Assembly: GCA_023212695.1 (NCBI GenBank)
Contig: JALCCG010000228.1
Coordinates: 1 to 34,736 of the forward strand
Origin: Sporisorium sorghi
Lineage: Eukaryota; Basidiomycota; Ustilaginomycetes; Ustilaginales; Ustilaginaceae
DNA: 34,736 bases
Direction: 5' to 3'
Positions 17,723 through 26,532 of this stretch are shown here, piece after piece. The notes beneath the pieces were generated by a model. The model ran no database searches. It was not told where the DNA came from and saw only the letters and a program-made list of their open reading frames with translations. A program made the translations under genes and the position numbers. Within the stretch, counting starts at the first letter, position 1. Every line of letters starts with the position of its first letter.

Positions 17723-20700
17723 TCACGCATGCTTGCCGCCACGCCCGACGGCATCCACCAGCCCAACGAGCCTCAACCTCGAATGCACAAACAGTGTCGA
17801 AAACAGAAACTGCGACAGCTGGTGGTCGTACAGCGGCAGATGGCGGTAGCCCTGCTGCAGCGCGCCCACCGAGACTGAGTACGCTGCCACGCTTTCGGCG
17901 TCGATCGACGAGGTGGACGAGGCGACGGACGAGGCTTCGCTGCCGGCTCTGTTTCGAGTGCTGCCAGCGACCTCGCTTTCCGTGTGGCCTGATTTGCTGC
18001 CAACCAAAGTCGGGTCGGTTGAGAGACGTGAGGAGGACTCGGCGATGGACGTCGAGCTCGTCCAGCCTTGCATCGCTTTGACATCCCCAGCCCCATTCTT
18101 CGTTGTCGCAACGCTATCAAGGCCGTTATCGTCCAAATCGTCGTCAAAGATCTCGAATCGAACGAAGCACAGGTCGAGCAGTCCGCGGCTCAGGCGCTCC
18201 AGCTCCGGATGTGCCAGTGCATCGCCAGATCGAGATGATGCCTTGCTGGCTTCGATCAGCGCGAGAAGCTCGTTGCTCGCACCGGCAGGAACGTCGATGA
18301 GAACGCTCATGTCCGTGTGCCATTCTGGACTGAACCCGTTGCCTTTGACGGTCGGTGTTCTGAGCAAATGGCTTGGTGCTAGAGTCGTCTCCTTCGTCTC
18401 CTTCGTCGCGATGGTAGCTTTGGGTGCCGAGGTTTCGATCCTCTGCTCGACTGCCGATGACGGTTCTGCTTGAACTGCCGAGACGACATCTTGTCCAGCT
18501 CGCTCGGACAAAGTCGTAGCGTCTGATCGGTCAAGCTCCTTCCTATCCGCAATACTGACAGGCTCGACTCGACCCGTAGAAGCCGCTGCAGCATCGCTCT
18601 GCTCGACCGGCTGCGCTGATGCCACCGCTTCCTTTGCCGACGCTTTCTGCAAAAGACCCCGAGGCTGCTTGCCCCAGCACGCGGGCGCCAACAGCGAAAC
18701 GACAACGAACGGATCGATCGGCTCCCGCGTGTCGTTACTGCCATTCTTGTCCTTGTCCTTACCCGCGCCAGCCCTGCTCTTCTTCGGCAGCTGCTGCGCC
18801 GAGACAATGTTGAGATCGAGTCGAAAGCGCACCGCCTTGCCCGCAAGCGTTTTGCCATGCTCCTTGGTGCGCAGCGCCGCTGGCTTGAGCACGTATCCGC
18901 ATCGTCCGTTGCGGCTGAACATGGCTTGGTTCAGCTCGAAGCCCAAATCAGTCGTCTGCCAATTGAGTGCGACGAGCTGACAACCCGTGGCCCACATGTC
19001 GAGCGGCACGAAATTGCGGCTAGCGTGCAGTCTGGCAAAGCTCATCATCGAAGGATAGATGCGCGTGAGATGCGAGCGGTTGTGCTTGATGAGCGCCTCG
19101 TTCGAGATGGGATCACGGATCATCTTGAGTGCAGTCCTTTCCGATAGCGAGACCATGTGCTGGATCGCATACGTCTCCTTCTTGTTGAAGCCGCGACACT
19201 TGACGCCGATCGTGTAGATGAGCAGCGATGCCAACGCTGTCGACATGGTCTTCTTTGGTTGCTTACTGCTACTGCTGCGATTCACACCACGCGGCGTGGC
19301 ATCGAGGCCTTCGGAAGCATCGCCAGATCGATATCCGGATGGACCATTCGCAGCAGCGTCCCCACGATGACCACGCCTAGTGACACGACGCACGAGCTGC
19401 TTGGCTCCGGCAAGACGCGATTCGATCTCCGAGTCGGTCGTGGTCGTCGTGTCCGTCGCTGATGTCGGCGGCTCGAGCACCATCGAAGGCACCACATCGC
19501 TGCCGTCTCTCTGCTGCGAAGCTAAGCCCAAGCCGTCGGCTGACTTCTTGCTGTGAAGGACGCGCTGACTGTCGGCAGCCGCGACATTTTTAGCCTTGAC
19601 GAGCACTTTGAACTTGAGCTTCTCGGGCGAGGGAAGCTCGTCGTAGGCGCCGGGCACGTGCCCAGACTCGAGCGGCTGACTCAGGAGCATTTCACCCAGT
19701 GTGTCGTTGAGAATGCGCGCCATGACGTCCTGCTGTGGTGGGTCAGCATGCACCTCGAGACTGAGAATGAGCGGGTACGGCGACGTGACAAAGGCGTAGC
19801 GGGCAATAGCGCTGATGACTTCTTGGAAGGGCACGCGGCTGGTGAGGGTGCGACCGTGCGTGATCTGGGGCACATTGTTGGGCCCATCCCAGCAGTCGAG
19901 CTCGACGCTGCGCGCGCCTTGCAAAAGAGCACGGATGTATCCCTCGACGGTGCTGTCGCCCTTCCACTGGCCACCGACGAGGTAGGTATTGTGGCTCGAG
20001 CTAATATAATACTCGCTCAAAGGTCGCGTCATGTCGTGTTGAACGGTCGACTTGCGCAGGTGAGCAGCAATCTTTCTCGTGTTGGCCATCGAGTCACTGG
20101 CACCGGCAGCGATGAGCTCCTCGGTAGTATCAGCAAAGGCGCGTGAAGGCGTGCGCTGTTGCCGATTCTGATTTGTGTCTGTCTCGCGCTGCTGCGGACG
20201 CGGTTGTGAATCGCCGAGTTGAGCAGAATCTGGCGGAGTCAATGTTGCAGGCTTGCCCAGCACAGGCATGTCGACAGGATCTGAAACCATGGTGGAGAAG
20301 AGCGGAAGCTGGTCCAGCAAGGGAGGATTGTCGGACGACGAGAGAAAGTCGAGAAAACCGTCGTAGTCCATCCGCGCCTTTTCGATGGGTGCGGCGTCAG
20401 CCAGATGCGAGGTCGAGAGGCGGCTGTTGCAATGGCGGCGGAACAAGTCGTCGATCTGGCCGTCAGTGAAAGTGCGATTGCCCTGCTCTTCACGGATGAA
20501 GCGCCGAAAGTTTTCGATCGAGATGGCTCGTGTCCTGCATGGCTCAGGCCCTGTTGTCGCGGTGGTCTGTTGGAGAGAAGGTGCGGGTGGAGAGGCTGTT
20601 CCCGGGCCAGATGTTGCAGAGATGGTGGAAGAGGCGTCGACCTTTGATTTCGGTGCTGCTTCTTGCTCGTCGATGTAATGAGACTTGTCTGGCTGATGCT

Positions 20701-22186
20701 GATCGAATGGCTGATCAGCCCAGGCGGCAAAGATGGCTTGGACGTCTGCTCTTTGCTTGAGCAGCGAGACGAAATGCTGAAAGTCTTGAAAGTCAAGGTA
20801 GCCGCGGTTGCGCCAGTCGGCCAGATTGAAGCATCGCCGAAGATGAGCCTTGTTGGACTCGATTCCGAGCCGTCGACAGAGCAGCATGACCTCTTCGATG
20901 GAGAGCTTCTCGTCGTTAGACTGGTCCGCATCTTTCCAGTGATGACGCATCCAGAGGTGACGACGATGCTCGATGCTCGAGGATCCGCCGACAGCGCCGG
21001 TGAGCTCCCTGCGTAGAGACTGGAGGTGCAGCAGACTGGCTCGCCATCTTGAGAGAGAGGGATCGGAGAGTGCGATCAGGTGAAGTGCCTTGTAGATGCC
21101 GCCGTTCTGATAGATGATGGTGAGCCAGCGCGGTTCGTGTGCGGACGAGATGTTGAGCGAGGTGCGATAGGACGCAGCAGAGGGACCGAAGCGCACCTCG
21201 CGAATGGACTCGAGGTTGACGCGGTTGTTCTTCTTTGACTCCCACAGGATCTGGCCGCGGTCGGCATCGAGCTTGAAAGTGCGTGGTTTGACCTTTTTGT
21301 GAGTGACCTTGAGCATTTGCTCGCCTTCGGGGAGGAGGAGCTCGTTTGCAGCTTCGCTTGCCGAAGCAGCTGTACCGTTTTGACTAGTCGCTGAAGGAAG
21401 GCTTGTGCTGCCCGAGCTTGACGCGTTATTGGAATCAGCTCGTTGCGCATCCGAGATGGCAGAGGGAGAATGTTTGCTATCCAGCGATCCTGACAGCTTG
21501 CGATTCTCGCTGGTGAATGAAGATGGATGACTCTCATTGGAGAGAGGGGCCGACGAGAGTGTCGGCGCTGCCTCACTTTCTGCGAGAGCGGGGGGCGATG
21601 CCACCAAAGGCGCATTGGCGTCCAAGGTCTTGGATAAGCTGCGAGAAAGGCCGTCCTGTTGTGGATCTGCGCCTGTCGAGGTGCTGCCGGATCGCATTCT
21701 ACGATAGGTCTCGCTCGCGCGTCTCTGATGATGCAAGCGATCGGTGAACGAGGCGACACTGCTTGATAGAGTGCGGCCAAAGCCAGGGCTCTTGGGCGGT
21801 GATGCGCTAGGACTAGGTGGTGTTGCGAGACTGGCGTGCGGCGATATCGTGTGTGGGGCATGCGATGTACTGGCGAAAGGCGTCGCGATGGGCTGGGCCA
21901 GCGTTCTCCGCACAGCAGCCTCGTAGGAGAGTGGTCCATTGCTGGAGCCTCCACTGAAGGATCTCGGGGGAGGAGCAAAGCGAGGGCGCTCTATGTCCTG
22001 CATGGTGTGATGGAACGAGATCATGTCGGTTCCAGCTGGGGATGCAACAGCCGAGCTGTGCGAGGTTCCAGCTTCTCCCGAGTCCACATTGTGGTCCGAA
22101 GGCTTGCGCAGCAGCGAACGGAGCCAAGTTCGTACGGTGTTGTTTGCTGTTCTATCTACAGCTGTATGCTGGTCGTGGGTCGACAT
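17723..22186 (-). CDS. PLC1: Phosphoinositide-specific phospholipase C
   Basis: Single exon, 1487 residues, ATG at 22186. It hydrolyses phosphatidylinositol 4,5-bisphosphate to diacylglycerol and inositol trisphosphate at the membrane, with calcium. Order: a 280-residue Ser-rich leader; a PH domain (about 286-395); an EF-hand region (about 405-480, with DADQSNDEKLSIEE); catalytic X domain (about 716-865) with both active histidines in SSHNTYLVGG and ITHGRTL and with VELDCWDG; a basic Ser/Thr linker; Y domain (about 980-1105) with IGVKCRGF and SRNFVPLDMWATGCQLVALN; a C2 domain (from about 1117). The C2 domain is split by two low-complexity inserts of roughly 100 and 80 residues, before VSVGALQQGYRHLPLYD near the end. 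It is larger than yeast Plc1 (869) because of the leader and inserts. It diverges from the zinc-finger gene across 540 bp. Confidence 0.95.
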   Translation of the reverse strand: MSTHDQHTAVDRTANNTVRTWLRSLLRKPSDHNVDSGEAGTSHSSAVASPAGTDMISFHHTMQDIERPRFAPPPRSFSGGSSNGPLSYEAAVRRTLAQPIATPFASTSHAPHTISPHASLATPPSPSASPPKSPGFGRTLSSSVASFTDRLHHQRRASETYRRMRSGSTSTGADPQQDGLSRSLSKTLDANAPLVASPPALAESEAAPTLSSAPLSNESHPSSFTSENRKLSGSLDSKHSPSAISDAQRADSNNASSSGSTSLPSATSQNGTAASASEAANELLLPEGEQMLKVTHKKVKPRTFKLDADRGQILWESKKNNRVNLESIREVRFGPSAASYRTSLNISSAHEPRWLTIIYQNGGIYKALHLIALSDPSLSRWRASLLHLQSLRRELTGAVGGSSSIEHRRHLWMRHHWKDADQSNDEKLSIEEVMLLCRRLGIESNKAHLRRCFNLADWRNRGYLDFQDFQHFVSLLKQRADVQAIFAAWADQPFDQHQPDKSHYIDEQEAAPKSKVDASSTISATSGPGTASPPAPSLQQTTATTGPEPCRTRAISIENFRRFIREEQGNRTFTDGQIDDLFRRHCNSRLSTSHLADAAPIEKARMDYDGFLDFLSSSDNPPLLDQLPLFSTMVSDPVDMPVLGKPATLTPPDSAQLGDSQPRPQQRETDTNQNRQQRTPSRAFADTTEELIAAGASDSMANTRKIAAHLRKSTVQHDMTRPLSEYYISSSHNTYLVGGQWKGDSTVEGYIRALLQGARSVELDCWDGPNNVPQITHGRTLTSRVPFQEVISAIARYAFVTSPYPLILSLEVHADPPQQDVMARILNDTLGEMLLSQPLESGHVPGAYDELPSPEKLKFKVLVKAKNVAAADSQRVLHSKKSADGLGLASQQRDGSDVVPSMVLEPPTSATDTTTTTDSEIESRLAGAKQLVRRVTRRGHRGDAAANGPSGYRSGDASEGLDATPRGVNRSSSSKQPKKTMSTALASLLIYTIGVKCRGFNKKETYAIQHMVSLSERTALKMIRDPISNEALIKHNRSHLTRIYPSMMSFARLHASRNFVPLDMWATGCQLVALNWQTTDLGFELNQAMFSRNGRCGYVLKPAALRTKEHGKTLAGKAVRFRLDLNIVSAQQLPKKSRAGAGKDKDKNGSNDTREPIDPFVVVSLLAPACWGKQPRGLLQKASAKEAVASAQPVEQSDAAAASTGRVEPVSIADRKELDRSDATTLSERAGQDVVSAVQAEPSSAVEQRIETSAPKATIATKETKETTLAPSHLLRTPTVKGNGFSPEWHTDMSVLIDVPAGASNELLALIEASKASSRSGDALAHPELERLSRGLLDLCFVRFEIFDDDLDDNGLDSVATTKNGAGDVKAMQGWTSSTSIAESSSRLSTDPTLVGSKSGHTESEVAGSTRNRAGSEASSVASSTSSIDAESVAAYSVSVGALQQGYRHLPLYDHQLSQFLFSTLFVHSRLRLVGLVDAVGRGGKHA

Positions 22187-22726
22187 GGTTGCGGATGACG
22201 GTTGTCATGCTTATCGCAGCGAGTGAGCAGCATGCAAGAGGACGGCATTCCCTGAGCAGCTCCAGATGAGTGAGCTGACTTATGCGGCGCTTTTCGGTCC
22301 AAGGGAGAGCTTTGTAGAGAAGCTTTGCATCTCGTTCGACTGCTTTGTGACGAAGAGGAAGGGACCGATCGAGATGGTGATGGTGTTTAGACAAGAATGG
22401 TTGATGCGGAGAGTGTCCGTGCTCAGCTGCGTTCAAAATTGTGGAAATGCAGCCAAAAAAGCCAAATTTCTGTGCGGAGAGAGAGGCCCTTGAACACCGC
22501 AATTGCAACCTTATCTGCTTCCCGATGCGAGTGATTTTCCACGTCCCGATCCAGTCCTGTTTCGCTGCCTCGCCAGAATTTTTGTTCTGCAGCTCTTCCC
22601 AATTTTATTTTTTTTTTATTTTTATTTTTATTTTTTTTTTGATTTCTTCTCAAGGGTCCTTCCTCCTCGACCCTCTTTCTACACACGACACCCACCGGCT
22701 TTCCATCATCCATCCCCTTCTTCAAG
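22187..22726. promoter_or_regulatory. Divergent promoter region, PLC1 and zinc-finger gene
   Basis: The two start codons are 540 bp apart and diverge. The region must carry both promoters. A 40-bp A/T-only stretch at 22601-22640 lies about 90 bp before the zinc-finger ATG. No other motif was recognised. Confidence 0.6.
22601..22640 (+). repeat. T-rich tract upstream of the zinc-finger gene
   Basis: Forty bases of only A and T, mostly T, with runs of up to 11. It sits about 87 bp before the start codon, much as the T25 tract sits before CWC2, which suggests a shared promoter architecture. Confidence 0.85.
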
Positions 22727-23551
22727 ATGTTCAAACGAGTCGCGAAAGCAACCACCAAAAAGGTCGTTGCAGACGATCTCAAGAATGCCACCGGCGACGA
22801 CACCGCTATCGGCATCGACAAGCTAGTCGACGAATCCTCCAGCTCTGAAGGCGAAGACTCGGATGGTGACGACGACGACGATGACAGCGAGGACGAGGGG
22901 GACACTGCCAGCGATGCTGAAGCTGACGGCGACGACGCTTCCAAAGCAGGCTCGAAACGAAAGCGATCCAAGGACCAAAACGAAGACCAAGAAGAGCAAG
23001 CAGAAGAGGTGGCCGCCCAAGTGTCAATAGAAGACGCCCTCCAAGACCCCATCTACGTTCCTACCGAAGGCGAGAAGAAGCACGGAACCTTTGCTTCACG
23101 CTGCATTGTCTGCGAATTTGCCGTGCTCAAGACCGCCCATCTGGTCAGTGCGCATCTCGAAGGCAAGGCACACAAGCGCCGTCTGGAGCGCTTCCAGCAG
23201 TTCGTCCAAGATCAGCTCTCGGAAACGCAGCGCAAGGCATTGGATGCGAGAGACGCCGTCGACCAGATGGACGCTTGGAAGGCCGAACAGGACGAGCTGC
23301 AGAAGAAAAAGCTTGCTGAAGCTCCACCAAGCAAGAGAGCGCTGGCAAAGAAGCAGAAGGCAGCCGAGTTCCGCCAGAAGAAGAAGGAGCAGTACTTGAA
23401 GCGCAAGGCTCAAAAAGAGGCAGAAGGAGGCAAGGGGTCTGCGAAAGAGGCAGATGCAGACAAGCCCAAGGTGAAGAAGGCCAAGGCGGACGCAGAACAG
23501 CAGACGGCGAAGAAGGTCAAAGCGGACAGGAAAGCCAAGAAAGATGCCTAA
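22727..23551 (+). CDS. U1-type C2H2 zinc-finger protein, probably nuclear
   Basis: Single exon, 274 residues. The N-terminal third is strongly acidic (Asp/Glu/Ser run about 36-70) followed by a KRKR patch near 77-80 that could be a nuclear signal. One zinc finger of U1/dsRNA-binding type is at about 126-149: C126-x2-C129-x13-H143-x5-H149, within RCIVCEFAVLKTAHLVSAHL, followed by EGKAHKRRLERF, a usual ending for such fingers. The C-terminal half is a long Lys/Ala-rich coiled-coil-like helix. The composition (acidic then lysine-rich) is typical of nucleolar or ribosome-assembly proteins, so a nuclear RNA or ribosome biogenesis role is inferred. I do not recognise a named orthologue. Confidence 0.8.
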   Translation: MFKRVAKATTKKVVADDLKNATGDDTAIGIDKLVDESSSSEGEDSDGDDDDDDSEDEGDTASDAEADGDDASKAGSKRKRSKDQNEDQEEQAEEVAAQVSIEDALQDPIYVPTEGEKKHGTFASRCIVCEFAVLKTAHLVSAHLEGKAHKRRLERFQQFVQDQLSETQRKALDARDAVDQMDAWKAEQDELQKKKLAEAPPSKRALAKKQKAAEFRQKKKEQYLKRKAQKEAEGGKGSAKEADADKPKVKKAKADAEQQTAKKVKADRKAKKDA

Positions 23552-23791
23552 GGCTTCTCGTCCCTCTGTCGGCGGCAACCGTATACCCATTCACCCTGTT
23601 CGCCACGACATGCACCACAACAGCATACTTGTACTTCTATCATTCGTCTCGCTCAACTTCTTCAAGACAGTGCACACGTCTTCTCCAACACAATCACGGA
23701 ATGCCACAACGTCAAAACTGGATCACAGAAACACTTGATTTTTGGCAACGAAACAGAGATCGAGCACACCCGCGAATCTTCTACGAGCGTC

Positions 23792-25108
23792 CTAAGTGTA
23801 CCAAGTGGGAGTAGGCCAGCCGTCCTTACCAGGGCCGTGAAGAGCGAACCTGCCGACCTCTGCGCGCTTGTGCGCGATCGGGTCGTGCAGCGAGTGCGTC
23901 CTCAAATCGCGGAACGCCACGTCGAACCCGTACTTGCCCGCCACAGCCCGCGCACCAGTCAGCTCGTAGATCTGACTCGTCACGGCCAGGCCGACATCGA
24001 CGGCATTCACCTTGGCCGCGGCGACACGCACTGCGAACGTTGCGCGCTGCTCCTCCGTAATCTTCTCGCGCGGGTTGGTGTGCAGGATGGCAGCGGCTTC
24101 GTCGATGACGTTTTCGATGAAGGCGGCGGTGGCCCAGAGTTTGGCTTGGAGGTCGCCGTAGCCGATCTGGATGTAGGCTTCGTCGGTGCCGCGGGCGACG
24201 GGGTGGGGTTGGTATGGCCAGCCGCGCGTGTTGGCTTTCGTGTAGGCTGCGGCGCGGGCGAGGGCGCCTTCGGCGATGCCCAGGTAGAACGCGGTGAAGA
24301 CGAGCTGGATCTGCGGCAGGTTGAGCGTGTTGTACGCACCCAGAGGCTGGAATTTTTTGTTGACGAAGCCGAGGGCGTCGGACCAGGGAACGATGACGTT
24401 CGAGATCGTGATTCCGCCCGATTGCGTACCGCGCATGCCGAGCGTGTCCACCCACTCGTCGCCGTACACGATGCCTGGCTGGCGACTCAGCACGGCCGCA
24501 AACACATGCGATCCGTCCGGCAGCGAACCTTCGAGGATCGTCACGTCGCTGATCTTGCTCCCCGTCGAGAACGTCTTCTTGCCGTTGTAGATGAGCTGCT
24601 CCGGGTTGCTCTCGTCCTCGCTCACCTTCAAGTCAGCATCGCGAGGGTTGACAGCACCACCGAGAAAGTACGTGTTCTTGGTGATCCACTCTTCGAACTT
24701 GACGCGCTGCTCGTCCGTACCCACCAGAGCGCCGGCCCACGACCACAGGTAGTGGTACCCGATCAGCTGGCCGAGCGAGCCGTCGCCACGGGCAATGATG
24801 CGGATCACCTGGTACGCCTCCTTCCAGCTCAAGCCGGCTCCACCGGCCGACTTGGGACCCAAGATGGTCACCAGACCCGCGTCTTTCAGCAGCTGCACCT
24901 GGCGGTAGGGGACGACATTGCCGCGGTCGCGGATGGCTTCGTCCTCGTGCAACAGCTCAGAGACCTGCTCGGCACGCGCAAAGACCTCCTCGGGCGTAAC
25001 GGGGTCCTTGTCGAACTTGGGGTACTGGACCACCTCCGGGTCCGGCTGGATGCGGGACGAGCCCTTGCCGGGAGCGGCGGCGGCTGCAGTTGTGGCGGTG
25101 GGTGCCAT
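23792..25108 (-). CDS. DszC-like flavin monooxygenase (acyl-CoA dehydrogenase fold)
   Basis: Single exon, 438 residues from the ATG at 25108. The fold is acyl-CoA dehydrogenase-like, and the sequence best fits the DszC/SfnB group of FMNH2-dependent oxygenases (sulfur acquisition, desulfurisation): GDGSLGQLIGYHYLW, NGKKTFSTGSKISDVTILEG, DTLGMRGTQSGGITISNVIV, and TGARAVAGKYGFDVAFRDLR followed by THSLHDPIAHKRAEVG. The substrate is unknown, and a plain acyl-CoA dehydrogenase role is less likely. The frame is open upstream to another ATG at 25429, which would add 107 low-complexity residues. A TATATAT box at 25205-25211 lies about 97 bp before 25108 and inside that extension, so 25108 is preferred. 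No PTS1 or signal peptide is visible. Confidence 0.87.
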   Translation of the reverse strand: MAPTATTAAAAAPGKGSSRIQPDPEVVQYPKFDKDPVTPEEVFARAEQVSELLHEDEAIRDRGNVVPYRQVQLLKDAGLVTILGPKSAGGAGLSWKEAYQVIRIIARGDGSLGQLIGYHYLWSWAGALVGTDEQRVKFEEWITKNTYFLGGAVNPRDADLKVSEDESNPEQLIYNGKKTFSTGSKISDVTILEGSLPDGSHVFAAVLSRQPGIVYGDEWVDTLGMRGTQSGGITISNVIVPWSDALGFVNKKFQPLGAYNTLNLPQIQLVFTAFYLGIAEGALARAAAYTKANTRGWPYQPHPVARGTDEAYIQIGYGDLQAKLWATAAFIENVIDEAAAILHTNPREKITEEQRATFAVRVAAAKVNAVDVGLAVTSQIYELTGARAVAGKYGFDVAFRDLRTHSLHDPIAHKRAEVGRFALHGPGKDGWPTPTWYT

Positions 25109-26532
25109 TGTTTTTGTTAGGTGAGACAGGCGGAAGTGGTTGTGAAGCTCACGAGCTAGATGTGAAGGTGTAAACGAAGGAAGGCTGATCGACGGAAGGT
25201 TGTGTATATATGTTTGCAGCAGCAGAGCCACACTCTGTCGTCTCTCGACTAGGGCTTCCGAATCGGCCTTCCTTTGGACCCTTTCAGCAGCGGTAGAGAG
25301 GCGCGGACGGGGCAACACCAGCAACACGAAGTTGGTTGACCTATCAGCTCGAGATGTCGATTCAGGCTGGCGGTCACGCTCACGCAGCGCGCAGAATCTT
25401 CGCAAGCCATTGTTCTTCTTGCCCAACATGGGCCAAGAATGGCTTCAGACACAGGAGCAAGCAAAGACGCAACGCGGTCCTCGACGGAAGAGAGCTTGGC
25501 ACACCAGCAGTATCTCGTGGGCAGCAAGGTCAGAGTCGAAGGCTTGTTGAAAAGCAAGCACTCGTCACGACTGCCGATGGCGCAACACAGCTTCGAGAGG
25601 CACTCGGCTGTGGGATAGACATGAGCAAGAGACTGGTGATGCTAACTTGCCTCAAGATCACGCCTTTCTCGACGGACGCCCTCTACCGCCATCGTCAACA
25701 CTGCCCGCAATCCAGTCACCTCTCGAAGCCCCCACCCTGGCACCATCCGTTATCACGATGGGTGGATCCGCGTGCGACTCCTCCGGGCAGCCGTTACAGT
25801 ACCACGGTAAGTCAGAGAGCGCTCACACAACGCAGGGTCTTGCTGTAGCTGTCGTGGGTTGTATTCATGCGAGTTTGTATTGCGAATTCAAACGTCGTAT
25901 TCGAGACGCTAGTGCGGATTTGAGGATTTGGCGCTTTGTGACAGCCGAACGTGCTTGTTCCCGCCGTGACGTGCTCGCTCGCCATCCACACCATCCAAAG
26001 TCGCAATCTTGGACGCCTGTGAGATCGGCCATCAGGATGGATGTCCCCGCTTGGCACGCCCTTTCATGCTCGCGGTGCCAGAGGCTGAGGCGGATATCTG
26101 TGGCAGCAACATGGTCGCCACTGTGTGCGATAAAAAGATTTCGGCCCTGAAAGGCGAGTCGAGAGATGACTTGTCGATGCTCGCGTTGTCGCTGGGTCCT
26201 GTGGGGAGCGAAGGTTTTCCTTCAACGCTCGAGTGGACACAAGCACACGAGTGCCTCGTACAAACGACACTAGCGGCTGTAACAACGTCATTCCGACACT
26301 TCCGCAATCGCTGTGAGCTTCTGTTGTTCCTCCGAAGCTTGTCTCTTCGCTCACCGCGCCTCCTGTGACCCGCAGCAAGAAGTGAAGCTTGTTGTGTTTG
26401 CACTCCCATCAAAGCTTCTTCTCCAATCTCACAGCCTCGCTCCATCTTCTACATAGCCTAGCCTCCATCTCGTTCCACCGTCCCATCTATCTTTTCATCC
26501 TCCACTGCCAAGCAAGGCGGTCTATCTCCAAC
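25109..26532. promoter_or_regulatory. Long divergent intergenic region
   Basis: This 1424-bp stretch separates the DszC-like gene (-) and the MDR reductase gene (+). It is the longest gene-free stretch of the window. A TATATAT element at 25205-25211 fits the minus-strand gene. The last 100 bp before 26533 are C/T-rich, typical of a fungal leader. Several open frames over 100 codons exist on both strands, but none has a domain or coding-like composition. A small RNA or regulated promoter cannot be excluded. Confidence 0.55.
25205..25211 (-). promoter_or_regulatory. TATA-like element of the DszC-like gene
   Basis: TATATAT about 97 bp upstream of the ATG at 25108. It is one of few clear TATA-like elements here and helps to place the translation start downstream of it. 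Confidence 0.5.

Noticed and set aside
23735..25120. 461-codon plus-strand frame
   Set aside because: It lies opposite the DszC-like gene, whose domain is clear. The antisense product has no recognisable motif.
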